Positions 1 through 7,913 of a stretch of 64,000 bases of DNA are shown piece after piece (position 1 is the first letter of the stretch; the number at the start of each line of letters is the position of its first letter). The translations under genes were made by a program, and so were the position numbers. The notes under the pieces are model-generated. The model did not search any database and was not told where the DNA came from. It saw nothing but the letters and a program-made list of their open reading frames with translations. Origin of the DNA: Verrucomicrobiota bacterium (GTDB lineage: Bacteria > Verrucomicrobiota > Verrucomicrobiia > Limisphaerales > UBA1319); the NCBI GenBank assembly GCA_022709905.1, contig JAKLHY010000039.1, positions 1 through 64,000 on the forward strand, in the 5' to 3' direction.

Positions 1-1807
1 GAATCCCGTAAAGATGGGATATGTGACGATGGCCGGGTTCGGCCTCTTTGAATTCCTCGGCCCACTCCATCAAACGGCCATCGGACCCGATGCCAGGCAG
101 CGTCAATTTGTTCAGCGCCTCTTCGACGTTAGCGGTGGTCTCATCCTGGATGCCGAGTTCGCGTGCCGCAGACAGGAAGTTACGAAAGGTATCCCAGGCG
201 ATTTCCTGATCCATGGAACATCCCATCGACACGCTAAAAGATTTTCCTCCCGGCCCGACGAACGTGTTTTCGGGCGATGCGCTGGGACCCGAAACCAGCT
301 TGCCCGTCTTCGGGTGGGGCACCAGCCAGTCGAGCAGGAACAGGCTGGCATCCCGCAACATCGGGTAGGCGCGTTTCTCGAGGAAGACACGATCACCCGT
401 AAACCAATAGTGTTCGATAAAATGGCGCGTGCACCAGGCGCCCCCCATCTGCCACAAGGCCCACGCCGGACTGCCGGCCGTCGGGGTGTACAGCCAGGCG
501 TCGGTCGTGTAATGCCCCACAAAACCGCGTCCGCCATAGAACTCGCGCGCGGCACGCCGACCCGAGGTCGCCGCAAGGGCCTCCACAAAGTCGAAGAACG
601 GCTCGTGGCACTCCGACAGATTACAGACCTCGGCGGGCCAATAGTTCATCTGGATGTTGATATTGATGTGATAATCGGCGCCCCAGGGCGCCGCGAGGTC
701 TTTATTCCAGATTCCTTGCAGATTGGCGGGCATGTCACCCGGACGGCTGGAACCCATCAACAGATAGCGGCCATATTGAAAATAAAGCTCGACCAGGTTG
801 GGATCCTCGCCTCCGGCAATCACGGAATTCAGCCGCTCATCGGTCGATCGCGTTGGAGGCGGATCGTTCGATAGTTGGAGGTCAACCCGTCGAAACAGCC
901 GTTGATGATCCGCAACGCTGTCTCTCTTGAGTTGGGGGTAGGAATCCGAGACCTTCCGGACAGACGCGAGCGCTAATGCTCGAAAATCGGTCGTAAGCGG
1001 CTCGAGCGGCCGCGCCCGGTTGTAGTCGGAAGAAGCGCCCAACAGCAGCGTCACGGCATTCGCGTTCGAGATCACAAGACTCGCCCCTTCCGCGCGAACC
1101 TGGCCGCCCTCCGCCACGGCCCTTAAGGCGGCGGCGAATTTCACTCCGTTCGTTCGCTTGCCCGAGATCGCCTGGCCGCTCATCAGGATCGTATCGGTCC
1201 CCATCGCCGCACATTGGGTGTTTGCCCGATCCAAACTCGCCGTCAGGCTCACCCGGCCGGGACGATCAGCCGAGAGCCGAACGACCAGGGCTTGGGCGGG
1301 GGCGCTCGCAAAAACCTCTCGACGATAGGAGACTCCCTCCACCGTAAAGGTCGTAGACGCCACGCCTGTGTCCAGGTCAAGCGACCGACGATACCCCGCA
1401 ACCTCCCCCTCGAGATTTGCCGATAAGATCAAATCCCCCAGCGTTTGATGGCTGTTGATGTCCCCCCGGGGACCTGAGAGCAGGTGTTTGTTGACCAGGG
1501 CTTCACCTTCGGCGTACTTGCCATCGAACAACAACTGACGGATTTCCGCCAGGCGAGTCTGATCGCCCCGGGGAATCGGCCACGCACCGCCCCCCGACCA
1601 AAGGGTTTCCTCGTTCAGTTGAATCCGCTCCTTCGCTGTCTCGCCAAACACCATCGCCCCAAGACGGCCGTTGCCGACAGGCAGGGCCTCGAGCCAGTCT
1701 TTTGCCGGTTGACGGTACCAAAGAACCAGCTCGCTTTCCCGGGCGTCAGCCGCGTGGATCGCTGGGACGGACAAAAACCATAACAGAAGGGCCACTGGGA
1801 TTTTCAT
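1..1807 (-). CDS. GH95-type alpha-L-fucosidase, N-terminal 602 residues (3' end outside window)
   Basis: Likely exported hydrolase that removes alpha-L-fucose (or galactose) from plant or mucin glycans. The start ATG at 1807 opens a hydrophobic leader of about 19 residues. It is followed by the family opening LVLWYRQPAKDWLEALPVGN. Residues about 380-393 read HINIQMNYWPAEV; the Asn-Ile-Asn just before it matches the paired active-site asparagines of GH95. PSASPEN near residue 508 carries the Glu expected as general acid, and HRHISHLYG lies near residue 592. The catalytic Asp near the C-terminus of the family would lie beyond base 1, so the gene is cut by the window edge rather than broken. GH95 proteins are usually 750-800 residues. 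The divergent neighbour is a GH106-like enzyme, which suggests a deoxy-sugar (fucose/rhamnose) degradation locus. Family call is firm; substrate is inferred. Confidence 0.9.
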   Translation of the reverse strand, partial: MKIPVALLLWFLSVPAIHAADARESELVLWYRQPAKDWLEALPVGNGRLGAMVFGETAKERIQLNEETLWSGGGAWPIPRGDQTRLAEIRQLLFDGKYAEGEALVNKHLLSGPRGDINSHQTLGDLILSANLEGEVAGYRRSLDLDTGVASTTFTVEGVSYRREVFASAPAQALVVRLSADRPGRVSLTASLDRANTQCAAMGTDTILMSGQAISGKRTNGVKFAAALRAVAEGGQVRAEGASLVISNANAVTLLLGASSDYNRARPLEPLTTDFRALALASVRKVSDSYPQLKRDSVADHQRLFRRVDLQLSNDPPPTRSTDERLNSVIAGGEDPNLVELYFQYGRYLLMGSSRPGDMPANLQGIWNKDLAAPWGADYHININIQMNYWPAEVCNLSECHEPFFDFVEALAATSGRRAAREFYGGRGFVGHYTTDAWLYTPTAGSPAWALWQMGGAWCTRHFIEHYWFTGDRVFLEKRAYPMLRDASLFLLDWLVPHPKTGKLVSGPSASPENTFVGPGGKSFSVSMGCSMDQEIAWDTFRNFLSAARELGIQDETTANVEEALNKLTLPGIGSDGRLMEWAEEFKEAEPGHRHISHLYGI

Positions 1808-2295
1808 AGGCTTGGATGAATGGGCTGGATTTGATAGTCGTTTGGCGTTGGAATCGCGTGTTGCATCAGGACAAACCGGATGTGGACGCACTCTACCAGC
1901 TCCCGCATTTGAGGACAGCTTCTTTTCGCCCATCCCCAACATCGCATAATCCACCCCCGTCTTGACGGCATCGCTTCGATCCAGCCCGTAAGTGGATAAG
2001 GGTCACATCTCACAATTATACAATTTCCGCGATGGGAGCATTCGCGGATTCACCCCGCAGTCTCGTCCCAATCCCAGCTCATAGCCTTTGGTCCCAGTTG
2101 CCATCGCTCCGTACTTCCACCTGTCCCCTCTTGAGCCACTACCCCCCCCCGGCATCGCCCGGCTTTTCCATCCGTAAAGGCCGTCCCATGGGCCTGACAC
2201 TTGCGTTTCAAGGTTCTGTCGCGAGGAACTTGATGAATCATACTCTGGTCTTTAATCCGGTGGACCGAGGGGGTAAGGTCTTGTGTGATCAAACT
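1808..2295. other. Divergent intergenic region between two glycosidase genes
   Basis: This 488-base stretch holds the promoters of both divergent genes. It also carries a 47-bp repeat (2000-2046) that recurs just after the right-hand gene. A 14-base match to the same repeat family (GCGTTTCAAGGTTC, 2203-2216) lies further in. The reading frame of the GH106-like gene is open back to 2032, but that part starts inside the repeat and has no protein character. I see no other gene here. Confidence 0.5.
2000..2046 (+). repeat. 47-bp repeat, copy 1 (GGGTCACATCTCAC family)
   Basis: Matches 4501-4547 at 44 of 47 positions in the same orientation, so the two copies bracket the GH106-like gene. Copy 2 is the left part of a 90-bp inverted-repeat element. 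Here the right part is missing or displaced: its GCGTTTCAAGGTTC segment reappears about 157 bases later at 2203. The sequence resembles the short palindromic repeats that accompany REP-associated transposases, but no such transposase is in the window. Confidence 0.8.
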
Positions 2296-4500
2296 ATGAA
2301 AACTCAACCCATACTCTGGATCACTCTCACGGCAGGCGCATTGATCTCGTCGTCCCTGGCAGGGACCTTGGAACAAGATTTCGGCCATCCGCCCGCCTCA
2401 TACCGGACTCGTCCTCTTTGGTTCTGGAATGGCCCGCTAAGCAAGGCCCGGACCACCGAGATCATGGAGTCGTCTCGGGCCAGCGGTTACGGCGGTTTTG
2501 GCATCTTGCCCGCGCAACACATGTCTCCGACGTTTATGAGCCCCGAGTTTCTTGATCAATACGCGCATGCCGTCGAGGAGGCCGCGCGTCTGGGACAGAA
2601 GATGTGCTTGTATGACGAGTATTGGTTCCCCAGTGGCGCGGCGGGAGGCGAACTGGCCAGGCAATTTCCCGAGGCGCTAAGTCAGCGGCTCGATTTGACG
2701 ATGGAGCAAGTCGCCGGGCCCATGATCTACGACAAAGCCCTGCCCCCGGGGACACTTATGGCCATCGTTGCCATGCACTCCCCAACGCTCAGACGCATGA
2801 ATCTCACGTCAAGAGGACGCGATGGCCGCCTGGTCTGGAGGGTCCCCCCTGGCACCTGGAATGTCATGGTTTTCACCTGCGCGCCCGATGGCGCTCGAGG
2901 TCTGGTCAACTACCTTGATCCCACCGCCGTGCGGCGATTCATCACCCTCACCTACGAAAAGTACTATGGGCGATTCGGCGCCCATTTCGGATCGACCATC
3001 GACAGCGCGTTCTACGACGAGCCTACGATGCATTGGGTAGAGGGCGGGCGCGCCTGGACCATGGATTTCAACCGCAAGTTCCGCACCCGTCATGGCTATG
3101 ATCCCGCGCCTCTCTATCCCGCCCTGTGGTTCGACATCGGTCCGGAGACGGCCGCGGCGCGGAATACCCTGTTCGGATTTCGCGCCGAACTTTATGCCGA
3201 CGGCTTTGTAAAACCCATTGCGGAGTGGTGCCAACGGCATCGTATTGCCCTTACCGGCCACCAGGACCAGGAGGAAGTGGTGAATCCTGTCGGTCTCTGC
3301 GGAGACTTGATGAAGTGCATGCGCGATCAGGATATCCCGGGAGTGGATCAAATCTTCAAATACGGGCGCGGATCAAAGGCCTACAAAGTGATCAGTTCCG
3401 TGGCATACAACTATGATCGCCCGCTGGTCATGACCGAATGCTATGGGGGTATCGATGCCATGCCTGTGGTCAACCTGTACAAGGAGGCGATGGACCAGTT
3501 CGCCAAAGGCATTAACCTGATGGTGCCACACGCAGTGTGGTATGACACCAACCAGGTCATTTTTCAGCCGGAACTCTCGTATCGAACGCCGCCCTACGCC
3601 GCCGAGTTGCCGGCCTACAACCAATACATGGCCCGGCTCCAACGAATGCTCCAGGGAGGACGCCACGTGGCCGATATCGCAATCCTGTATCCCATCGCCA
3701 CCCTGCAGGCTGGATACCGCTTCGGCGTGGGGAAACCCTATGAAGGCGGTATTGTGCCTCCAGAGGCCGATTACATGGACGTCGGAGAAGCGCTGGCCTT
3801 GAACGTCCGCCGGGATTTTACCTTCCTGCATCCAGACGTCCTTGAATCAAGATGCTCCATCGTGAAAAACGAATTGAGACTCAATCACGCCGTAAATCAC
3901 GAGGCCTATCGCGCAGTGGTTATCCCGGGATCCCGAGTCATCAGGTGGGCCGACCTTAAAAAGATAAAGAGCTTTTATGACCGCGGCGGCATTGTGGTCG
4001 CCACAACCCGTCTGCCGGAAGGCTCAGCCGAATTCAACCAGGACGCCCTTGTGCGCAAGGCGGTGTCTGCGATGTTCCCGGGCCATAACACTCAACCAGG
4101 CGCCGATCCGGCGAAGCCCCCCTACCTCAAACACTCGAACAGAAAGGGGGGCAAATCCTATTTTATCCCGCAGCCGACCGCCGCCGCACTCCAGGCCGCT
4201 CTAGACGACGCCCTGCCCGTTTGGGATGTCAAATTCGACGAGGACCTGGTCGTGTCTGGAGGAAACCTGAGCTACATCCATAAAGTCATTGATGGCCGGC
4301 AAGTCTATTTCTTCGCCAATTCCTCCGACGTCCCCGTCAATACCACGGTGACTCTTCGTGGAAAACTGCGACTCGAACGATGGAATCCAGTCACCAGCCA
4401 CATCGAAGTCCAGCCGGTTGAAGCCCGTCCCGGCGCCACCCGAACAAAACTCGATCTCGATCCGGCAACCTCGATTTTCCTCGTCGGCACTCCGGAATAG
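2296..4500 (+). CDS. GH106-like glycoside hydrolase (probable alpha-L-rhamnosidase)
   Basis: Exported enzyme of 734 residues, probably cleaving terminal rhamnose or a similar deoxy-sugar. The ATG at 2296 was chosen because it opens a clear signal peptide (residues 1-22, MKTQPILWIT... ending SLAG). The upstream frame runs back into a repeat. The N-terminus has the GH106-type opening RPLWFWNGPLS (39-49), GYGGFGILP (64-72) and CLYDEYWFPSG (104-114). TGHQDQEE near 319-326 and TECYGG near 380-385 are acidic loops in the presumed barrel. Known GH106 enzymes are often over 900 residues with extra beta-sandwich domains, so this is a short member or a relative in an unnamed family. The divergent GH95 gene supports a role in glycan breakdown. 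A 47-bp repeat flanks it on both sides. Confidence 0.65.
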   Translation: MKTQPILWITLTAGALISSSLAGTLEQDFGHPPASYRTRPLWFWNGPLSKARTTEIMESSRASGYGGFGILPAQHMSPTFMSPEFLDQYAHAVEEAARLGQKMCLYDEYWFPSGAAGGELARQFPEALSQRLDLTMEQVAGPMIYDKALPPGTLMAIVAMHSPTLRRMNLTSRGRDGRLVWRVPPGTWNVMVFTCAPDGARGLVNYLDPTAVRRFITLTYEKYYGRFGAHFGSTIDSAFYDEPTMHWVEGGRAWTMDFNRKFRTRHGYDPAPLYPALWFDIGPETAAARNTLFGFRAELYADGFVKPIAEWCQRHRIALTGHQDQEEVVNPVGLCGDLMKCMRDQDIPGVDQIFKYGRGSKAYKVISSVAYNYDRPLVMTECYGGIDAMPVVNLYKEAMDQFAKGINLMVPHAVWYDTNQVIFQPELSYRTPPYAAELPAYNQYMARLQRMLQGGRHVADIAILYPIATLQAGYRFGVGKPYEGGIVPPEADYMDVGEALALNVRRDFTFLHPDVLESRCSIVKNELRLNHAVNHEAYRAVVIPGSRVIRWADLKKIKSFYDRGGIVVATTRLPEGSAEFNQDALVRKAVSAMFPGHNTQPGADPAKPPYLKHSNRKGGKSYFIPQPTAAALQAALDDALPVWDVKFDEDLVVSGGNLSYIHKVIDGRQVYFFANSSDVPVNTTVTLRGKLRLERWNPVTSHIEVQPVEARPGATRTKLDLDPATSIFLVGTPE

Positions 4501-4590
4501 GGGTCACATCTCATAATTATACAATTCACGCGATGGGAGCATTCGCGTTTCAAGGTTCCGGATCAATTGTTTAATTGTGAGATGTGACCC
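4501..4590 (+). repeat. 90-bp element with inverted ends (MITE/REP-like)
   Basis: The left end GGGTCACATCTCATAATTA and the right end TTAATTGTGAGATGTGACCC are near-perfect inverted copies over about 19 bases. The interior contains the CGCGATGGGAGCATTCGCG segment shared with 2027-2046. It begins directly after the stop codon of the GH106-like gene. No coding potential is visible. The size and palindromic ends fit a non-autonomous element mobilised in trans, which is inferred. Confidence 0.75.
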
Positions 4591-4655
4591 TAATAAAGTG
4601 TGGTGAGATGTGACCCTAATAAAGTGTGGTGAGATGTGACCCTAATAAAGTGTGG
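4578..4655 (+). repeat. Three exact tandem copies of a 26-bp unit
   Basis: The unit TGAGATGTGACCCTAATAAA plus GTGTGG occurs at 4578-4603, 4604-4629 and 4630-4655 without a mismatch. The first copy begins inside the right end of the 90-bp inverted-repeat element, so the array looks like repeated duplication of that end plus its flank. There are no spacers, so it is not a CRISPR array. Confidence 0.9.
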
Positions 4656-4970
4656 CATGCCCACAACGCCCCGCAGGTGTATCATGACGTGGGGGTGCAA
4701 ATCTCCGACGATCCGGATTTTGTGAAGGACGTCCAGACCGTCTATAACAACGACTACGACAACTCGTCGGGATTGGGCATCGGGACGGACAAGGAGTATT
4801 TTGAGACGTTCGAGGGCCGATTGATCGACGCGAAGGGCGTCGGCGGAAGGTATGTGCGGTGCCACAGCAGGGGCAGCACGTATAGCGCGTTGAATCGCTA
4901 CACCGAGGTCGAGGTTTATGGGCTCCCCGCGGCACCGGCCGTGCCCGAGTCCCCACAGCAGAGTCCTTGA
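4656..4970 (+). pseudogene. C-terminal remnant of a discoidin (F5/8 type C)-like domain protein
   Basis: An open frame of about 104 residues begins exactly where the third 26-bp repeat ends and runs to a TGA at 4968. It reads HDVGVQISDDPDF, DVQTVYNNDYDNSSGLG, IGTDKEYFETFEGR, GRYVRCHSRGS and NRYTEVEVYG. This is the second half of a carbohydrate-binding discoidin-like domain, ending with the usual VEVYG strand. No start codon, signal peptide or N-terminal half is present: upstream is only repeat DNA. I read it as the surviving 3' end of a larger secreted protein whose 5' part was lost at the repeat. The frame itself is intact, so the loss may be recent. Confidence 0.65.
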
Positions 4971-5316
4971 ATCGTTTATATTTTTTCAGCGACACTTCTG
5001 GAACGAATCGGAGCGCGGGTATCGGGTGGAGCCTTTGCCCGCAGCCAATCGCCAGTTCAAGATGTGCCTGCCCAAAAGAACGGCCGCCCTGAGGGTTGCG
5101 CCGAATATGGCCCGCTGACTTCGTTACGCGTCGGTTAAAGCCCCACGAAGGGGCGACCCGTGGAGTACAGAAAGACGAGCGAAGCCATCAGCGCCAGATA
5201 CAGTTGAATGACCCCCCCTTCACTGGCCAATCCATGCACGGACGTTCCCTTGAAATGGCCAAGCGCTTTGTTTGCCGAACACAACTGATCTGAAATCTGA
5301 GATTTCAGTAGGTGCG
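4971..5316. other. Intergenic region without a recognisable gene
   Basis: These 346 bases separate the discoidin-like remnant from the end of uppP. I see no convincing frame on either strand. The only structure is a hairpin at 5290-5308 next to the uppP stop codon. Confidence 0.5.
5290..5308. terminator. Perfect 8-bp hairpin after uppP
   Basis: CTGAAATC (5290-5297), loop TGA, GATTTCAG (5301-5308) lies nine bases beyond the uppP stop codon on the minus strand. There is no T-run after it, so it may stabilise the 3' end or be a small repeat rather than a true intrinsic terminator. Confidence 0.4.
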
Positions 5317-6099
5317 TCATCGAGCCCAGAGCAGGATCAGCCCCCCTAAAACAATCCGATACCACCCGAACCCAATAAAAGTGTGCGACTGCACATAGCG
5401 TAAAAGCCACTTCACCACTCCAAACGCGGTCAAGGCCGACACGAGGGTCCCCAGTGCCAGGAGTCCCCACGAGATCGGTTCAGCCGGCGGTTGGCGGATC
5501 GCCATGACCAGGTGCACTCCTCCGGCCGCCAGCAACGACGGGATCCCCAACAAAAATGAAAACTCGGTCGCCGCCGGACGGTTCAATCCCAGGACCATGG
5601 CCGCAATAATCGTCGCCCCCGAGCGCGATGTGCCCGGAAAAACCGCCGCTAATAACTGCCCCAATCCCACGGCCAACGCAATGGTCCAGGTCACCTCCGA
5701 TGACATCGGCTTCCCGCTCAGCCATCGTTCCACCCCAATCAAAACCACTCCCCCCACCAGAGTGGCCCACGCCACTGGTATCGGCGTGTCCGGCAAGGTA
5801 TAATTCAATTTCTTGAGAAGAAGGCCCCCCGCAGCCGTCAATAGGAATGCCGCGGCGAGTTTGGCCAGGTAATCCTGGGTCTCGGGATCGCGCCATTGAA
5901 ATAGAAACTGCTTCACCCGGCGCGCAAAAATCATGGCTACCGCTACAACGGCTCCCGACTGAATCACGACGTTGAACAAGTCGCTCTGGCGTGGCAGCCA
6001 GTGCTCCACCAATAGCAAATGGCCTGTGGAAGAGATCGGTAAAAACTCCGTCACTCCCTCCACAATCCCCAGCAAACAGACAACCAACCAGTCTGGCAT
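5317..6099 (-). CDS. uppP: Undecaprenyl-diphosphatase UppP/BacA
   Basis: Integral membrane phosphatase that recycles undecaprenyl pyrophosphate to the monophosphate carrier for peptidoglycan and O-antigen synthesis; overproduction gives bacitracin resistance. The two family signatures are plain: EGVTEFLPISSTGHLLL near the N-terminus and FPGTSRSGATI in the middle. At least seven hydrophobic segments follow the usual BacA layout. The ATG at 6099 gives 260 residues (family about 265-275). A TTG at 6141 would add 14 hydrophilic residues and is less likely. It stands alone between repeat-containing spacers, so an operon is not evident. Confidence 0.95.
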   Translation of the reverse strand: MPDWLVVCLLGIVEGVTEFLPISSTGHLLLVEHWLPRQSDLFNVVIQSGAVVAVAMIFARRVKQFLFQWRDPETQDYLAKLAAAFLLTAAGGLLLKKLNYTLPDTPIPVAWATLVGGVVLIGVERWLSGKPMSSEVTWTIALAVGLGQLLAAVFPGTSRSGATIIAAMVLGLNRPAATEFSFLLGIPSLLAAGGVHLVMAIRQPPAEPISWGLLALGTLVSALTAFGVVKWLLRYVQSHTFIGFGWYRIVLGGLILLWAR

Positions 6100-6181
6100 C
6101 GGTCTTTTAGAAAGGAAAACCCCTTGACTGGCAAGCGCCAAAATCAGTGTTCCGCTTTGGCGAGTTTTCCGGCCGGCTGAA

Positions 6182-6273
6182 GTTAGGGCCGGAGCGCTGG
6201 GCCGGCCGGGCTCTCACGAGGCATTCGGCTCCGGAGTCTCTGCGTCTGGCGCGCCTGGCAGTCGCACCCTATC
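6182..6273 (-). repeat. GTTAGGGC...ACCCTATC repeat, related to the insert in the wecD-like gene
   Basis: On the minus strand this reads from ATAGGGTGCG to CGGCCCTAAC. It contains an 18-base stretch (GCGACTGCCAGGCGCGCC; plus 6248-6265) identical to 20074-20091, and a second shared block GGCCGGCCCA. Its ends are inverted copies of a GTAGGGC-type sequence. It is about 28 bases longer than the other copy because of a different centre. Confidence 0.65.
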
Positions 6274-6470
6274 CAGCCGCGCTCGTGTGCCCGGGCCAAA
6301 ATGAGACCCGGAACCAAGTTACACGCGTTCCGCCCATGGATCTCGGAGGGATGAGCGCCGCGAGTCCACAAAATTGGAATCCAAGGCCTCGTGGAACTCG
6401 GCCCTCCGAAACGAGCGGTTCATGGGAAGAGAACTGCTGCGGAGGAACTGTTCATATTTGACTCAATGAT

Positions 6471-6484
6471 TATATGCGCATATA
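6471..6484. promoter_or_regulatory. Palindromic operator candidate for the ArsR-type regulator
   Basis: TATATGCGCATATA is a perfect 14-base palindrome ending eight bases before the regulator's ATG. Its AT-rich ATAT...ATAT arms resemble operators of metal-sensing ArsR/SmtB proteins. The position suits autorepression of the regulator and the RND genes behind it. Binding is inferred. Confidence 0.55.
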
Positions 6485-6492
6485 TTGGGCTC

Positions 6493-6858
6493 ATGACACG
6501 GCATCGTGAAACGGGGACCCCGGGCGAGCGGACAGGGCGTCCGCTCAGCGACGCGGCCCTCGAGCTGATTGCGGTCCGGTTTCGGGCCCTGGGAGAACCG
6601 AATCGGCTGCGGTTGATTCAGGCGCTGGCGGGCGGGGAGCGGAACGTGGGCGAGCTGATCAGCGCCACCGGGCTGACTCAGACCAATGTATCGCGTCATT
6701 TGGGTGTGTTGATCGACGCGGGCATATTGGGGCGGCGCAAGGTGGGGTTGCTGGCGTATTACCACATTGCGGACCGTTCGATTTTGGATCTTTGCCGGCA
6801 CGTCTGCGGGAGCGTCGAAAAGCGGATCGAGCGCCAGGCCGATCTTTTCAGCAATTAG
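6493..6858 (+). CDS. ArsR/SmtB-family transcriptional regulator
   Basis: A winged-helix repressor of 121 residues. The core FRALGEPNRLRLIQAL, then GERNVGELISATGLTQTNVSRHLGVLIDAGIL, is a typical ArsR helix-turn-helix and beta-hairpin. The usual metal-binding Cys pair of the recognition-helix region (ELCxC) is absent: the matching segment reads RNVGEL. Two cysteines occur instead near the C-terminus in LCRHVC. The ligand therefore cannot be named. The ATG at 6493 directly follows a palindromic operator; further upstream starts would overlap it. The RND adaptor begins only eight bases after the stop, so the regulator and pump genes are probably one transcript. Confidence 0.85.
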   Translation: MTRHRETGTPGERTGRPLSDAALELIAVRFRALGEPNRLRLIQALAGGERNVGELISATGLTQTNVSRHLGVLIDAGILGRRKVGLLAYYHIADRSILDLCRHVCGSVEKRIERQADLFSN

Positions 6859-6866
6859 GTTTTTTT

Positions 6867-7913
6867 ATGAAAAAGGAACAACAACGATTTTTTGTTTTTA
6901 TGGCGGCAACCGGGATCGGTTTAGGGGCGTTGACTGGCTGTCATTCGGATCACCGGGAGCGTGCGGGAGGCGAGATTCAGGATGCTCCTGTGTCGGTTCA
7001 GGTGGCTCGAGTGGAACAGGGGCGGCATCAGGCGGTCGAGGATGTGGTGGGCACAGTCCGGGCCAAGACTCGAGCGGCGGTGGAGCCGAAGGTCAGCGGT
7101 CGGATTGCCGAACTGCGGGTGGCGCTGGGTCAACAAGTCCAGGCGGGCGAAGAACTGGCCGTGATTGACGCCCAGGAGATACGCGCCCGGCTGGATCAGG
7201 CGGTTGCCTTGCGCGAGCAGGCGAACGGCGATCTCAAACGGGCGCAGTCTCTCTTGGACCAAAAGGTGTCCACGGCGCAGGAGTTCGAGGCGGTGCAGGC
7301 GCGTTTTCGTGTCGCGGAGGCGGCGGTCAAGGAAGCGGAAACCATGCTGGGTTATACGCGCGTCACGGCGCCGTTTGGCGGCTTGGTGACGCGCAAGCTT
7401 GCCGAAGCGGGGGATCTGGGGGCACCGGGCCGGCCTTTACTGGAGCTCGAAGATCCGCAACTCCTGCGCTTTGAAGCCGACGTTCCGGAGGCCTTGATCG
7501 AGCAGATCAAGCTGGGCGACCGTTTGACGGTGCGGATTGCGCATCATGCCGAGCCTATTACGGGGCAAGTAGTCGAGATTGCCCCGGTGGCGGATCCCAA
7601 CAGCCGGACCTTTTTAATCAAACTCGATCTTCCTAGAAATCCGCATTTGCGGACCGGCCAATTCGGGCGGGTGTCGATTCCATTGGGCGAAAGCCCTATT
7701 TTGCGGATTCCACGCGAGGCGGTGGTTCCGCGTGGACAACTCGAGCTGGCCTTTGTGGTGGAAACCAATCGGGCCTGCCTGCGCCTGGTCAAAACCGGAA
7801 AAGAACATGGGACGGATCGGGAGATTCTGGCCGGACTTGTCGCGGGGGAGACGGTGGTGGTGCGAGGGGCGCCGGCGCTCCGCGACGGACAACCGGTGGA
7901 GGTTGAACGATGA
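6867..7913 (+). CDS. RND efflux membrane-fusion protein (adaptor lipoprotein)
   Basis: Periplasmic adaptor of 348 residues joining an inner-membrane RND pump to an outer-membrane channel. The signal peptide ends in the lipobox LTGC (Cys25). Next comes the biotinyl-lipoyl-like half VEPKVSGRIAELRVALGQQV, a coiled hairpin rich in Ala/Glu (about residues 100-145), the returning lipoyl half YTRVTAPFGGLVTRKLAEAG, a beta-barrel and the membrane-proximal domain. It overlaps the pump gene by four bases (ATGA), indicating translational coupling. No outer-membrane factor gene follows; the TolC-like gene 20 kb away is in a different operon. Substrate unknown. Confidence 0.9.
   Translation: MKKEQQRFFVFMAATGIGLGALTGCHSDHRERAGGEIQDAPVSVQVARVEQGRHQAVEDVVGTVRAKTRAAVEPKVSGRIAELRVALGQQVQAGEELAVIDAQEIRARLDQAVALREQANGDLKRAQSLLDQKVSTAQEFEAVQARFRVAEAAVKEAETMLGYTRVTAPFGGLVTRKLAEAGDLGAPGRPLLELEDPQLLRFEADVPEALIEQIKLGDRLTVRIAHHAEPITGQVVEIAPVADPNSRTFLIKLDLPRNPHLRTGQFGRVSIPLGESPILRIPREAVVPRGQLELAFVVETNRACLRLVKTGKEHGTDREILAGLVAGETVVVRGAPALRDGQPVEVER

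Larger units (their letters stand above)
6100..6492. other. Intergenic region with a repeat copy and a regulator promoter
   Basis: The 393 bases between the divergent uppP and ArsR-type genes hold a palindromic-ended repeat (6182-6273) related to the one inside the wecD-like gene, and a putative operator at 6471-6484. I find no further gene. Confidence 0.5.

Noticed and set aside
14..874. Plus-strand open frame at the left edge
   Set aside because: Antisense to the GH95 gene, whose conserved motifs read on the minus strand throughout.
4578..4655. Possible CRISPR array (three 26-bp repeats)
   Set aside because: The copies are directly adjacent with no spacers, and no cas gene is in the window.
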